The notes under the pieces: generated by a model
Databases searched by the model: none
What the model saw: the letters and a program-made list of their open reading frames with translations, nothing else
Told to the model about the DNA's origin: nothing
Shown: in pieces, positions 1 through 8,271 of the stretch
Layout: every line of letters begins with the position of its first letter
How positions within the stretch are numbered: position 1 is the stretch's first letter
DNA from: Clostridiales bacterium
GTDB lineage: Bacteria; Bacillota; Clostridia; Lachnospirales; Lachnospiraceae
Assembly (NCBI GenBank): GCA_020859985.1
Contig: JAJBVD010000030.1
Location: forward strand, 1-64,000
Length of the DNA: 64,000 bases
Direction of reading: 5' to 3'
Program-made: the position numbers and the translations under genes

Positions 1-27
1 TTAAATTCAACGTATTCCGGTCAGGTG

Positions 28-111
28 CTCCCTAATTATCTTACTTAGGGAGTACATTCCCGGAGTCTGACTACGGTTTTATTAACCGGATCAGTACTCC
101 GGGATTTTTTT
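28..111 (+). terminator. Two hairpins beyond the 3' end of sigE
   Basis: Hairpin 1 pairs CTCCCTAA (28-35) with TTAGGGAG (45-52). Hairpin 2 pairs CCCGGAGT (59-66) with ACTCCGGG (96-103), with inner pairing CTGA/TCAG and CGGTT/AACCG, and is followed on the plus strand by ATTTTTTT (104-111). The T-run makes hairpin 2 a good intrinsic terminator for plus-strand transcripts entering from the left. On the minus strand it can only act as a 3' stem for the sigE mRNA, since no T-run follows on that side. Confidence 0.6.
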
Positions 112-851
112 CATTGCAGCCGCACGATCTCACAGCGCAGCCGCCGTATGATCCGTTTTTCCAGACGGGAAATATAGGACTGGGAGATGCCGAGCAGATC
201 GGCGACCTCTTTCTGCGTCTTCTCCTCTCCGTCCTTGGTATTGATGCCGAAGCGAAGCTGCACGATGGTGCGCTCGCGTCCGGAAAGCTTGCTGATGGCG
301 TTCTGCAGCACCTTGTACTCTGCCTCGGTCTCCATGCCGCGGGAGATTTCGTCCTCATCTGTGCCGAGAATGTCCGAGAGCAGGAGTTCATTCCCGTCCC
401 AGTCCATGTTCAATGGCTCTTCGATGGAGACCTCCATCTTGTTTTTATTATTCCGGCGCAGGTACATCAGAATCTCGTTCTCGATGCAGCGGGAAGCATA
501 GGTGGCCAGCTTGATTTTTTTATCCGGATTGAAGGTGTTGATGCCTTTGATCAGGCCGATGGTTCCGATGGAGACCAGGTCTTCCGTGCCAACTCCCGTA
601 TTATCAAATTTTTTCGCTATGTATACAACCAGCCGCAGGTTATGCTCGATCAGTTTTTTCCTGGCCTTTGCGTCGCCCTGCTCACCAAACATGGATAAAA
701 GTTCTCTCTCTTCCTCTGCTCCGAGGGGCGGCGGCAGGACTTCTGAACCTCCAATGTAGTGGCAGTCGCCCGGACGGGAAAAGAATAGTTCTCTGGGACC
801 TGCTGTCATTTTGAATTGAAAACGCTGTGGAACCGCTACTTTTACGATCAT
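111..851 (-). CDS. sigE: RNA polymerase sporulation sigma factor SigE (pro-sigma-E)
   Basis: A 246-residue sigma-70 family factor that directs early mother-cell transcription during sporulation. Region 2 is visible as [18 protein letters not shown] followed by the [11 protein letters not shown] block near residues 90-115. Region 4 ends the protein with an HTH ([21 protein letters not shown]). About 30 residues precede the conserved [11 protein letters not shown] motif; this matches the pro-sequence that is removed by SpoIIGA in Bacillus subtilis. The start at 851 is preceded by a purine-rich AAAGGAAG. spoIIGA lies directly upstream on the same strand, the standard spoIIG pairing, with a 119-nt gap. 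Length and motifs are typical, so the call is firm; activation by cleavage is inferred from the family. Confidence 0.96.
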   Translation of the reverse strand: MIVKVAVPQRFQFKMTAGPRELFFSRPGDCHYIGGSEVLPPPLGAEEERELLSMFGEQGDAKARKKLIEHNLRLVVYIAKKFDNTGVGTEDLVSIGTIGLIKGINTFNPDKKIKLATYASRCIENEILMYLRRNNKNKMEVSIEEPLNMDWDGNELLLSDILGTDEDEISRGMETEAEYKVLQNAISKLSGRERTIVQLRFGINTKDGEEKTQKEVADLLGISQSYISRLEKRIIRRLRCEIVRLQ

Positions 852-906
852 GGAATTTCTGACTTCCTTTCCTGGTGATTAGATATAAAATTGATAAGTA
901 AGAATT

Positions 907-944
907 CCGCTCAGTGTTTCTCGCTCACTGTGATGGAACGGAAC
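907..944 (-). other. Stem-loop between spoIIGA and sigE
   Basis: Outer arms TTCCG/CGGAA enclose inner arms CAGTG/CACTG. There is no T-run on the minus strand, so it is more likely an mRNA structure between the two spoIIG genes (stability or differential expression) than a terminator. Confidence 0.35.
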
Positions 945-970
945 AGCTGTATTACCATTTTTTGTCACTG

Positions 971-1753
971 CTATGAAGGTGCGTGCTCCGGGTGCAGAAT
1001 CATCTGGCAGTCTTCTTTGTAGCTCAGCTTCCGGTCACAAAGTGCGATAAGCGGCCTTTGTACGATCCGTTTCCCGCGCCGCATGGCGACATGCATTTCG
1101 TCGAATACGACACCGCGCATCCATCCGTCTGACTCTCCAACCGTGTGATAGGGAATCAGGCAAAAGCCCTGCTGTTCCTCCCATCCTTTCCCCAGTAATT
1201 CATCCAGCACCGATGCCTCGGCTATGCTGACCGGATGGCCGGTCACCGGCTCTGTGAGCTGATTGCCTGTGTCGAGAATGCCATGAAGTACGAGGGTGCG
1301 GCCATCCTTTTGGATTGTAATCACTGCCGCATTTTCGCTCTTTCGGATCTGCCGTCCAAGGGAACGCATCACCCCATATACCAACAGCGCCGCCAGCGCG
1401 CATGCGGCTGTCGCAGACAAGGGCAGCAGAGAAAGCAGGGCTTCCGCAGCGCCTCCGAAGCAGACGGTCACGGCCAGCAGACAAAGGAGCGCATTCCGGT
1501 TGTGCCTCCACTCATTTTTGATGGGACACCTCCAGAATGCTGCTGCGGCGGCAACAGGCAGACTTACCGGGTAAAGTCCCGGCCGTCTCAGGCACACGAG
1601 AGCTGTCATGCAGACTGCACTCAGAAGAGCACCGGCTGCCAGACGTTTCCATGAGACGACCGCCTGACAGAGCATTCCCGTGACCGCCAGCAGTATGATT
1701 CCGATGAGGAACTGCTCTGTAAAAAACTGATCAATGTAGATTTCGTAGTACAT
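971..1753 (-). CDS. spoIIGA: Sigma-E processing peptidase SpoIIGA
   Basis: A 260-residue membrane aspartic protease that cleaves pro-SigE in the mother cell after a forespore signal. The N-terminal half holds several hydrophobic segments (roughly residues 12-30, 38-52, 60-72, 88-108, 112-128), as expected for the membrane domain. The C-terminal half carries the aspartic protease motif LHGILDTGNQL near residues 155-165; the Asp of DTGN is the predicted catalytic residue. It sits immediately upstream of sigE, its substrate gene. The family dimerises to complete the active site; this is family knowledge and is not visible here. Start at 1753, ATG. Confidence 0.93.
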   Translation of the reverse strand: MYYEIYIDQFFTEQFLIGIILLAVTGMLCQAVVSWKRLAAGALLSAVCMTALVCLRRPGLYPVSLPVAAAAAFWRCPIKNEWRHNRNALLCLLAVTVCFGGAAEALLSLLPLSATAACALAALLVYGVMRSLGRQIRKSENAAVITIQKDGRTLVLHGILDTGNQLTEPVTGHPVSIAEASVLDELLGKGWEEQQGFCLIPYHTVGESDGWMRGVVFDEMHVAMRRGKRIVQRPLIALCDRKLSYKEDCQMILHPEHAPS

Positions 1754-1818
1754 ATGTGATATTCAAATGTGCTTCTGACAGGGAATTTCAGAAATTCATG
1801 ATCGTAAGATATGAATGT

Positions 1819-1878
1819 GAAAAAGCCCTGTGGCGTAACTGCGATGAGTATACTCCACAGGGCTTTTCCTTTTTTGTC
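1819..1878 (-). terminator. Intrinsic terminator between aroD and spoIIGA
   Basis: A perfect stem AAAAGCCCTGTGG / CCACAGGGCTTTT flanked by A-runs on the left and T-runs on the right, so it can work in both directions. On the minus strand it lies after aroD and before spoIIGA and should separate their transcripts. Confidence 0.75.
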
Positions 1879-1918
1879 AAAACATGGGACAGGTTTTCAA
1901 TTTTTTATCGACAGATTT

Positions 1919-1950
1919 CGCCCATCGCGAAGCGATTTTGCATGGGCGAA
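1919..1950. repeat. Palindromic repeat with CGCGAAGCG core
   Basis: CGCCCAT/ATGGGCG arms surround an inner TCGC-GAA-GCGA hairpin. A very similar block (CCCATCGCGTAGCGATTTT) is found on the minus strand inside the repeat element at 45787-45920, and a related GCGAAGCG core lies in the priA insertion near 32440. It lies in the 3' region of aroD. Confidence 0.5.
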
Positions 1951-1974
1951 TCCGTTCTGCTTTCACTCCTGATA

Positions 1975-2727
1975 TCAATCCGCAGCCAGAAGAGAACGTG
2001 CTCTGGCGACGAACGCGGCGTCCATCTGCCCGGGGGCAGAGACGGATCCAGCCGATGCAAATGTCACAGCGGAGCCGGTCAGTGTACCGGCCAGGCGGCT
2101 GATCCCGCCCAACGCTCCCATGGACATTACGATGTAAGGACGATCCGCGATCTGTTCTTTCATTTCCACAGCGGCAGACATAAGGGTCAGCACATCGCGC
2201 TCGCTTTGCGGCATTACAGCCGCCTTGGTGACATCCGCTCCCAATGCCTGCATCCTGCAAAGCAGCTCTGTCAGCTTTTCTGCGGATGGCGTCCCGGAAA
2301 AGTCATGGAAAGATGCGACGACTTTTACGCCTGCATCCTGCAGCTTTTGGCAGAGTCCCCGCACGAAATCTTCTCCGCGGTTGTATTCGAGGTCGATGAG
2401 GTCGGCCGAAAGGCCGGCTGCCTGCCGGTTCAGCGCGGCATAATCATTGAGTGTAACGCTCCGCTCGCCGCCCTCTTCTTTTGTCCGGAAGGTAAACAGG
2501 ATTGGTGTTTCCGGCAACGCTGCACGCAATGCGGTCAGCTCTTCGATCGGATCTCCTTCATAAAAGTCCGCGCGCAGTTCCACCAGATCATGCGGGGTGA
2601 TCCGGATTTTTTTTAGCTGCTCCTCCATCTGAGAAAGGCTATGTGCCGTCACCGGGACACAGATTTTGGGGATACCGTCGCCCAGGGTCAGACCGCGGAC
2701 GGTAATGACCTTTTTGTTTTCTGTCAT
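1975..2727 (-). CDS. aroD: 3-dehydroquinate dehydratase, type I
   Basis: A 250-residue TIM-barrel enzyme that dehydrates 3-dehydroquinate to 3-dehydroshikimate in the shikimate pathway through a Schiff base. The catalytic His lies in KVVASFHDFSGTP (about residue 140) and the Schiff-base Lys in GADVTKAAVMPQS (about residue 165). The C-terminus has the loop SVSAPGQ that closes over substrate. It is divergent from aroE, which uses its product, so the 222-nt gap between them probably carries both promoters. The length is normal for the class. Confidence 0.95.
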   Translation of the reverse strand: MTENKKVITVRGLTLGDGIPKICVPVTAHSLSQMEEQLKKIRITPHDLVELRADFYEGDPIEELTALRAALPETPILFTFRTKEEGGERSVTLNDYAALNRQAAGLSADLIDLEYNRGEDFVRGLCQKLQDAGVKVVASFHDFSGTPSAEKLTELLCRMQALGADVTKAAVMPQSERDVLTLMSAAVEMKEQIADRPYIVMSMGALGGISRLAGTLTGSAVTFASAGSVSAPGQMDAAFVARARSLLAAD

Positions 2728-2767
2728 TTTCCTTCTCCTAGCCCTGCTTTTTGCAGGAAACTGCTTC

Positions 2768-2796
2768 TTTCCAAATAGTTCCTCTCATGCTATACT
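2768..2796 (+). promoter_or_regulatory. Probable aroE promoter
   Basis: The -10 TATACT at 2791-2796 is good. The -35 TTTCCA at 2768-2773, 17 nt upstream, is weak. A transcript from here would start inside or just before the repeat element at 2808-2896, putting that element in the aroE leader. Confidence 0.4.
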
Positions 2797-2807
2797 ATAG
2801 AAAACTT

Positions 2808-2896
2808 GTAACTGTTCAGGACAGTACCTCGCACTCGCTGCGAGGTACATATGAAAACGTACATTACCTGTACCTGTGAAGGCAGCGAACAGTTGC
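2808..2896 (+). repeat. MITE-like palindromic element, copy 1 (aroE leader)
   Basis: It starts GTAACTGTTCAG and ends with GCGAACAGTTGC, an imperfect inverted repeat (9 of 12). Inside is a perfect hairpin GTACCTCGCA/TGCGAGGTAC (2824-2833, 2839-2848). The left half is closely matched on the minus strand at 45787-45920 (left block GTAACT.TTCAGGACAG, then the CCTCGCA hairpin, then TATGA.AACGTA). It carries no gene; an in-frame ATG at 2851 would extend AroE but is not the likely start. Confidence 0.6.
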
Positions 2897-2949
2897 AGAA
2901 TCATAATCACAATCATAATTATAATTATAATTCAGGGAGGTTCCCCGCT

Positions 2950-3813
2950 ATGCAGATTACCGGTCATACGCGCCTCGGCTGCCTGATTGGCTCGCCTGTG
3001 GCTCACAGCATTTCCCCTATGATGCACAACGAAGCATTCCGCCTGCTCGGTCTGGATGCCGTCTACCTGTGCTTTGACACAAAGGACAGGGATCTCGGTA
3101 CGATGGTCCGGGCGCTGCGCGATATGAATGTCTTCGGCTTCAATATCACCATGCCGGACAAGGAACGCGTTATGGAGTATCTGGATGAAATATCTCCCGC
3201 CGCCCGGATGATCGGTGCAGTCAATACGGTCAGCAATGAAAACGGACGGCTCGTCGGCTACAATACGGACGGCGAGGGCTATGTCCGCTCCCTCAGCGAC
3301 GTCGGGTACGAGATCACCGCCGGTGAGATGTGCCTTCTGGGCGCGGGCGGTGCGGCTTCCTCTATTGCAGTCCAGGCTGCCTTAAGCGGCGCTCCGGCGC
3401 TCCATATTCTGAACCGGAAAAACGGCCGTTCTTTCCCGAATGCCATCCGGCTGGCCGAACAGATCAATGCCGGGACCTCCTGCCGTGCCGATGTCGTTGA
3501 CCTGAATGACGCGGCCGCAGTGCGATGCTGTGTGGAAAAAAGCTCGCTTCTGACTAACGCGACCTCCGTCGGCATGGCACCGAACACAGACGCCGTACCG
3601 CTTTCGGATCTGTCCTGCCTGCATCCCGGGCTCACCGTATCGGACATCATCTACAATCCGCGTCAGACCCGTCTACTCGAAGCGGCCGAAAAATGCGGCT
3701 GCCGCACACTGAACGGACTTTATATGCTACTCTATCAGGGCGCGGCTGCATTCCGCATCTGGACCGGACAGGATATGCCCATTGAGCCGATCCGCGCAAA
3801 GTTTTTCTCCTGA
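2950..3813 (+). CDS. aroE: Shikimate dehydrogenase
   Basis: A 287-residue NADP-dependent enzyme that reduces 3-dehydroshikimate to shikimate. The N-terminal substrate-binding motif GSPVAHSISPMMHN lies at the start, the catalytic Lys sits in NITMPDKE, and AVNTV follows. The nucleotide-binding loop is LLGAGGAASSI. The ATG at 2950 was chosen over the in-frame ATG at 2851: it has AGGGAGG 9 nt upstream, while the 33 residues from the earlier start are an Asn/His/Tyr run encoded by AATCAT/AATTAT hexamers and repeat DNA unlike any family member. It is the only plus-strand gene recognised in the window and is followed by a strong terminator. Confidence 0.95.
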   Translation: MQITGHTRLGCLIGSPVAHSISPMMHNEAFRLLGLDAVYLCFDTKDRDLGTMVRALRDMNVFGFNITMPDKERVMEYLDEISPAARMIGAVNTVSNENGRLVGYNTDGEGYVRSLSDVGYEITAGEMCLLGAGGAASSIAVQAALSGAPALHILNRKNGRSFPNAIRLAEQINAGTSCRADVVDLNDAAAVRCCVEKSSLLTNATSVGMAPNTDAVPLSDLSCLHPGLTVSDIIYNPRQTRLLEAAEKCGCRTLNGLYMLLYQGAAAFRIWTGQDMPIEPIRAKFFS

Positions 3814-3923
3814 CGCATCTGTTTCGGAAACTTTTTCCTGTTGGAGAACAAAGTGGCAACGGAAAGCACAGCTACGAAGCAGCTTTCCTATGTGCATCGT
3901 GCGCATCCCCCCGGAGGGTTTTA

Positions 3924-3982
3924 TGAAATAGGAAACGAAGTTCCTTATTTCGTAAAAAGGGGGCTGTCACACAGCCCCTTTT
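3924..3982 (+). terminator. aroE terminator and preceding hairpin
   Basis: The first stem pairs GAAATA-GGAA with TTCC-TATTTC (3924-3950, one bulge). The second is a strong intrinsic terminator, GGGGCTGT-CAC-ACAGCCCC with flanking A and T runs (3953-3982), well placed to end aroE. The 324-nt gap to ftsZ holds this, the next element, and otherwise only AT-rich sequence. Confidence 0.8.
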
Positions 3983-3984
3983 CT

Positions 3985-4027
3985 GAAGCATCGTAACTGT
4001 TCAGTACCTTCACAGTTACGATGCTTC
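3985..4027 (-). terminator. Convergent terminator built on the GTAACTGT repeat
   Basis: A perfect 16-bp stem: GAAGCATCGTAACTGT (3985-4000) pairs with ACAGTTACGATGCTTC (4012-4027), with an 11-nt loop. The inner 27 bp (3993-4019) are a copy of the dispersed repeat. It lies between convergent aroE and ftsZ and probably terminates ftsZ, possibly both. Confidence 0.6.
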
Positions 4028-4137
4028 TTCTATTTCTTTTCGGAATCCAGACTTTTCGTTTCCTTAATATGTTCCTCTGGCTTTATTTTTATTCCTTAAG
4101 CTTTTTCCTTAATCTTTTTTCCTGAATTTCGATTCCC

Positions 4138-5298
4138 TTAGCTTCTCTTCAGGAAATCCGGAATCTGGATGTCTTTCTCCTGCACTCTTCCGCTCGGTGT
4201 ACGTGTCGAGCCGCTTGTGCTCTGAGAGCCGGTGCGGATCGGTGATACGGACGGCATCTTCGGAAGCGTCGACGGAGCCGGTGAAGAGGAAACCTCTCTA
4301 TGGGAACCGTAGGTGCGTCTTACTGTACGCTCCGGCTTTGCATTGTTCGCATCTTCCAGACCTGTCGCGATCACGGTGATGCTGCACTCATCCGCGTAGG
4401 TATCGTCATACATCGCACCAAAGATGATGTTAGTATCGTCTCCGGTTAGCTCCTGTACATAGCTTGCCGCGTCGTTCGCGTCGATCAGGGAGATGTCTCC
4501 GGAAATATTGATGATCACGTGGCTTGCGCCCTCAATGGTCGTCTCAAGCAGCGGGCTCGATACTGCCTGCTTCACTGCTTCCAGAGCCTTATCGTCGCCC
4601 TTGGACTGGCCGATGCCGATATGAGCAATGCCTTTATCTTTCATGACGGTCTGCACATCGGCAAAGTCAAGATTGATCAGAGCCGGCAGGTTGATCAGGT
4701 CTGTAATGCCCTGTACCGCCTGCTGCAACACTTCATCCGCCTTCTTCAATGCCTCCGGCATCGTCGTGCGGCGGTCTACGATCTCAAGCAGCTTGTCATT
4801 CGGGATGACAATCAGCGTGTCCACATTTTCCTTCAGCTTTTCAATCCCCATCAGGGCATTGTTCATACGGGTCTTCGCCTCGAAGCGGAACGGCTTCGTC
4901 ACGACGCCGACCGTCAGGATCCCCATCTCTTTCGCAATACTGGCTACTACCGGCGCCGCGCCGGTACCTGTGCCGCCGCCCATACCGCAGGTGACAAACA
5001 CCATGTCCGCACCCTGTATCGCCTGACGGATCTCTTCTGTGCTCTCTTCCGCCGCCTGCTGGCCGATCTCCGGTCTTGCGCCTGCGCCGAGTCCTTTCGT
5101 CACTTTCTCGCCGATCTGGATCGTCGAGGGTGCCTTGCTCATAAGAAGAGCCTGCTTATCTGTATTGATGCCGATGAACTCCACCCCGGCAATTGTATCC
5201 TCAACCATTCGGTTCACTGCGTTGTTCCCGGCGCCGCCGACTCCGATCACGATAATCTTCGCGGCAGATTCCATTTCGTTTGACATAATCTCTAACAC
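4138..5298 (-). CDS. ftsZ: Cell division protein FtsZ
   Basis: A 386-residue tubulin-like GTPase that forms the Z-ring at midcell. [13 protein letters not shown] starts the nucleotide fold, the tubulin signature GGGTGTG is at about residues 107-113, and the T7 loop is [12 protein letters not shown] variable Ser/Pro/Arg-rich linker of about 45 residues leads to the C-terminal tail QIPDFLKRS, which in the family binds FtsA/SepF. Translation is placed at GTG 5298 (reads MLEIMSNE), because AAGGAGG lies 7 nt upstream (5306-5312) and family members begin MLEI; an upstream ATG at 5382 lacks this support. A separate promoter precedes it although it follows ftsQ in the dcw order. Confidence 0.97.
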   Translation of the reverse strand: MLEIMSNEMESAAKIIVIGVGGAGNNAVNRMVEDTIAGVEFIGINTDKQALLMSKAPSTIQIGEKVTKGLGAGARPEIGQQAAEESTEEIRQAIQGADMVFVTCGMGGGTGTGAAPVVASIAKEMGILTVGVVTKPFRFEAKTRMNNALMGIEKLKENVDTLIVIPNDKLLEIVDRRTTMPEALKKADEVLQQAVQGITDLINLPALINLDFADVQTVMKDKGIAHIGIGQSKGDDKALEAVKQAVSSPLLETTIEGASHVIINISGDISLIDANDAASYVQELTGDDTNIIFGAMYDDTYADECSITVIATGLEDANNAKPERTVRRTYGSHREVSSSPAPSTLPKMPSVSPIRTGSQSTSGSTRTPSGRVQEKDIQIPDFLKRS

Positions 5299-5328
5299 CG
5301 TGTTTCCTCCTTCTTGCAGTCCGGCATC

Positions 5329-5355
5329 GTAAAATATACTGTACTGAATAGTTAG
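5329..5355. repeat. Degenerate copy of the GTAACTGT repeat before ftsZ
   Basis: The plus strand reads GTAA...CTGTACTGAATAGTTAG, matching about 17 of 27 positions of the dispersed repeat in reverse orientation. It lies in the ftsZ leader between promoter and ribosome-binding site. The arms no longer pair perfectly. Confidence 0.4.
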
Positions 5356-5390
5356 TGAGCCCCTATGTATATCTGCACACACTACCTCAT

Positions 5391-5419
5391 ATAATATAAT
5401 TTCTTTCCGGATTAATCAA
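5391..5419 (-). promoter_or_regulatory. ftsZ promoter
   Basis: On the minus strand, -35 TTGATT (5414-5419), a 17-nt spacer and -10 TATTAT (5391-5396), in an AT-rich stretch. It would give ftsZ its own transcript with a leader of about 90 nt, in addition to read-through from ftsQ. The 255-nt ftsQ-ftsZ gap also has a GGGCTGT/ACAGCCC stem-loop near 5510-5540 without a T-run. Confidence 0.55.
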
Positions 5420-5553
5420 GTCTTTTTCTTTAATTTTTTGCCTTATTTCTTATATTTTATCTGGAAAATATACCTGTTTCTCCTTATCCGGGCCGCCGCG
5501 GTGATCCCTGCGGGCTGTTTTCACCGCACAGCCCGGTGCTCACGTAAAAACGG

Positions 5554-6786
5554 TCAGTCAATATTTAACACATCTCCCGTATCCGGGTCGATGATATTCA
5601 TGTAAGCGTCCACCACGTTCCCATCCTCGTTGACGTAGCAGCCCGGTACTTCATTTCCTGAAGAGTCTATGACCACTCCGTCTTTTACGTGCACATGATA
5701 AACCAGCTGGCCGCTGGAATTGAATACCATCAGGTCTACATCTGATTCCCCGTCGTCTGCAGTGTCGTCGTCAGCCGTACTGTCATCACCCGTGCTGTCG
5801 TCGTCCGTACCGGCGGCGTCCGCTGTCCCGGTATCCGACGCATCCGCGCTGCCGGAATCTGCACTGTCCGTGCCGTCTTCAGAAGCAGTATCGCCGCTGT
5901 CAGAAGCTGAATCGCCAGTGCTGTCTGTGGTCCCGCTCGCTGCCCCGCCGTCTGTAGTGGCACCGCTCAGGGTAGAAGTATCCGCCGCTGTCTGCGTCGT
6001 TCCTGAAGCTTCCGCATCGGAATCCCCATTCTCCTCCGTCTCATTCTCTGTTTCAACGATCACCTCATCCGAAGGTGTAAACGTAATATCCTCATTTTTC
6101 CCGGTCACATTTTCCAGATGCAGTGTGCCCGCCGAGGACGCGCTCATTGTATTCAGGATAGCTTTTAAATTGGCAATTTTCTCCTCCAGATATTCGTCCT
6201 GTCCAAGAACCGCCTCAATGTACCCAATGTAAACCGTGATCTCGGAATCCTCCGCAAAGCGGATCTCGGACGCGGTCAGCTCCTGATAGTCCAGAAGCTC
6301 CAGAAGGCTCAAAATTGTGCGAAGCTGGGAGCTGCTCTCAGTCGGAGCTTTCTGGTACAGCGTCATCTCTCCGAGCGTCGCGCCGGTGATAATTGGAATC
6401 CCGTCATAAAGCTCATCCGTAATCTCCAGTATCACACCGTCCTCGTCAAAATACGCATAGCTGCCTGTGTCAAAATAGCCGACAAGATCTTTTTCCGTAA
6501 CTGTCACACGGACGGCAAACGGTGAGGTCATTGTGACTTTCAAGGTGTCCAGATATGGCATTGTGTCCGGTATCTCTCCATTCCGATAAGTCCACCAGAG
6601 ATACAGTGTGCTGCCGGAAAGAAAGTCCGTGATCAGTCCTTCCTCAATCTCCTCCGCGGAATAGCGGCTGTTGCCGGATACGGTTACCTTACGCACCCGA
6701 AACAAAAACAGCCCGGACAGGATTACCAGTATCACCACGAACAATATAATAAAATTGGTCAGGCGTCTTTTTCTCTTTGTCCTCAT
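5554..6786 (-). CDS. ftsQ: Cell division protein FtsQ/DivIB with long acidic linker and extra C-terminal module
   Basis: A 410-residue divisome membrane protein. A basic N-terminus (RTKRKRR) is followed by one transmembrane helix (about residues 11-29), a POTRA domain (about 31-98, VRKVTVSGNSRYSAEEI) and the FtsQ/DivIB domain to about residue 235. Residues 245-350 are an acidic Asp/Ser/Thr/Gly/Ala linker that would lie outside the membrane. Residues 351-400 form a compact end module (VFNSSGQL, VIDSSGNEV, NEDGNVVDAYMN) that is also found at the C-terminus of the PBP at 14253-16553. Usual DivIB proteins are about 250-300 residues, so the linker and module are additions. The start at 6786 was chosen because the longer frame (6864) begins inside murA and the membrane topology fits this start. 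Confidence 0.88.
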   Translation of the reverse strand: MRTKRKRRLTNFIILFVVILVILSGLFLFRVRKVTVSGNSRYSAEEIEEGLITDFLSGSTLYLWWTYRNGEIPDTMPYLDTLKVTMTSPFAVRVTVTEKDLVGYFDTGSYAYFDEDGVILEITDELYDGIPIITGATLGEMTLYQKAPTESSSQLRTILSLLELLDYQELTASEIRFAEDSEITVYIGYIEAVLGQDEYLEEKIANLKAILNTMSASSAGTLHLENVTGKNEDITFTPSDEVIVETENETEENGDSDAEASGTTQTAADTSTLSGATTDGGAASGTTDSTGDSASDSGDTASEDGTDSADSGSADASDTGTADAAGTDDDSTGDDSTADDDTADDGESDVDLMVFNSSGQLVYHVHVKDGVVIDSSGNEVPGCYVNEDGNVVDAYMNIIDPDTGDVLNID

Positions 6787-6802
6787 ACGTTCACCATACC
6801 TT

Positions 6803-8110
6803 TTATCCTTCAGACGAATTGTTTTCCATGAGATGGATCTCCGCCCCCAGAGCTCTATAGTCACGGCAGATATCTTCGTAACCGCGCGCTATATATTCAT
6901 ATCCGTAAATCGTTGTGCGGCCGGCCGCTGCCAGAGCCGCCTGCACAAGTGCAGCGCCTCCCCGCAGATCCGGGGCATTCACAGCAGCGCCATGCAGTCT
7001 TGCCACTCCCTCAATCCGGGCCGTCTCGCCCTTTATCTCAATCCGCGCTCCCATGTTTCGCAGCTGCACTGCTGTCAGAAACCGGTTCTCAAAAACGGTC
7101 TCCCGAATCCGGCTTTCCCCTCCCGCTGTGCACAGCGCCGCCATCAAAGGCGACTGCAGATCGGTCGGAAACCCTGGATACGGAGCCGTCACTACTTCCT
7201 CTGCTGCTTTAAGAGGCAGATCGGCCCGCACGGTACCGTCCGCATCTATCACCACTCCCATGCCGCGCAAAACCGCATATAGAGCGTCAAGCTGTCCGGA
7301 AGGAAGATTGCGGATGCATACACAGCCTCCGCAGGAAGCCGCAGCCAGCAGATAGCTGCCTGCCACGATCCGATCCGCGCGCAGCCGGTGCCGCACCGGC
7401 GATAATGTTTTCACTCCATGTATGCGGATACTCCGATCTTCTTCCCGTGAAATCCTGGCGCCGCGCGCCCGCAGGAAATCACAGAGCTCCTCTACTTCCG
7501 GTTCCATGGCTGCGCGATGGATGACCGTCACTCCGTCGGCACATACTGCAGCCAGAATTGCGTTCTCTGTCGCTCCCACGCTCGGCATGGCAAGTGTGAC
7601 GCTGCCGCCGTGGAGATGGTCCGCCCTGGCACAGATTTTTCCATGAAAAACGCCGGCCGTTAAGTTATGGGCATCGGAATGTGCGTTTTCCTGCATATCA
7701 AACCGTACCCCCAGCTTTTGAAGCGCTTTTAAATGCAGATCGATTGGCCGGCTTCCGATGGCACATCCGCCAGGATGCGGAAGCGTGGCCTTACCCATTC
7801 TACCAAGAAGTGCACCTAAAAACAAGACGGAGGAACGAATTCTTATCGCTTCCGGCCCGTCAATGCTGTCTTTTTCCATCCGCGATGCGTCAACCGACAC
7901 TGTCTGACCGGTTCTTTCCACCCGGCATCCCAGCATTTTCAGAATGGAAACCGTGTCCTCGACGTCCTGAATCCGCGGGCAGTTTTCAATCCGGCAGGGA
8001 CCATCCCCCAAAATACACGCTGCCAGAATCGGCAGCGCCGCGTTTTTGGAACCCTGCACTGTAAGTTCTCCGTAAAGTGGTCTTCCACCAGCAATTTCCA
8101 GACAAGCCAC
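6803..8110 (-). CDS. murA: UDP-N-acetylglucosamine 1-carboxyvinyltransferase MurA
   Basis: A 435-residue EPT-fold enzyme that adds enolpyruvate to UDP-GlcNAc, the first committed step of peptidoglycan synthesis in the cytoplasm. The substrate loop QGSKNAALPILAA is at residues 19-31, and the catalytic, fosfomycin-target Cys is Cys116 in PHPGGCAIGSRP. The start is GTG at 8110, with GGGGGA 7 nt upstream. It lies between ftsW and ftsQ within the dcw cluster, 16 nt before ftsQ. The length is usual. Confidence 0.95.
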   Translation of the reverse strand: MACLEIAGGRPLYGELTVQGSKNAALPILAACILGDGPCRIENCPRIQDVEDTVSILKMLGCRVERTGQTVSVDASRMEKDSIDGPEAIRIRSSVLFLGALLGRMGKATLPHPGGCAIGSRPIDLHLKALQKLGVRFDMQENAHSDAHNLTAGVFHGKICARADHLHGGSVTLAMPSVGATENAILAAVCADGVTVIHRAAMEPEVEELCDFLRARGARISREEDRSIRIHGVKTLSPVRHRLRADRIVAGSYLLAAASCGGCVCIRNLPSGQLDALYAVLRGMGVVIDADGTVRADLPLKAAEEVVTAPYPGFPTDLQSPLMAALCTAGGESRIRETVFENRFLTAVQLRNMGARIEIKGETARIEGVARLHGAAVNAPDLRGGAALVQAALAAAGRTTIYGYEYIARGYEDICRDYRALGAEIHLMENNSSEG

Positions 8111-8129
8111 GCGGTTTTCCCCCGTTCAC

Positions 8130-8267
8130 ATATACTGATAGTACCCCAGTATATGCATCCGGAACCAAAACGGTGCATGCCGCGCTGCATCCTCGCGACC
8201 GCCCTGCTGTGAACGTCCTGTCCTGCACACTCGCAGGGCGGCATCCTCACCCTTCAGGTGAGATGCC
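8130..8267 (-). other. Three hairpins in the ftsW-murA gap
   Basis: Perfect arms ATATACTG/CAGTATAT (8130-8137, 8147-8154), CCGCCCTGC/GCAGGGCGG (8199-8207, 8233-8241), and GGCAT-CTCACC/GGTGAG-ATGCC (8240-8267). None has a T-run, so they are read as palindromic intergenic DNA or mRNA-processing structures, not as terminators. Confidence 0.5.
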
Positions 8268-8271
8268 TGTT

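Noticed and set aside
2851-2949. 33-codon upstream extension of aroE with an Asn/His/Tyr run
   Set aside because: It is encoded by the repeat element and AATCAT/AATTAT hexamers; the ATG at 2950 has the ribosome-binding site and the family N-terminus.
4519-5283. Long plus-strand ORF (254 codons) opposite ftsZ
   Set aside because: It is the antisense shadow of ftsZ; its residues are Arg/Leu/His-rich with no known motif and no start signal.
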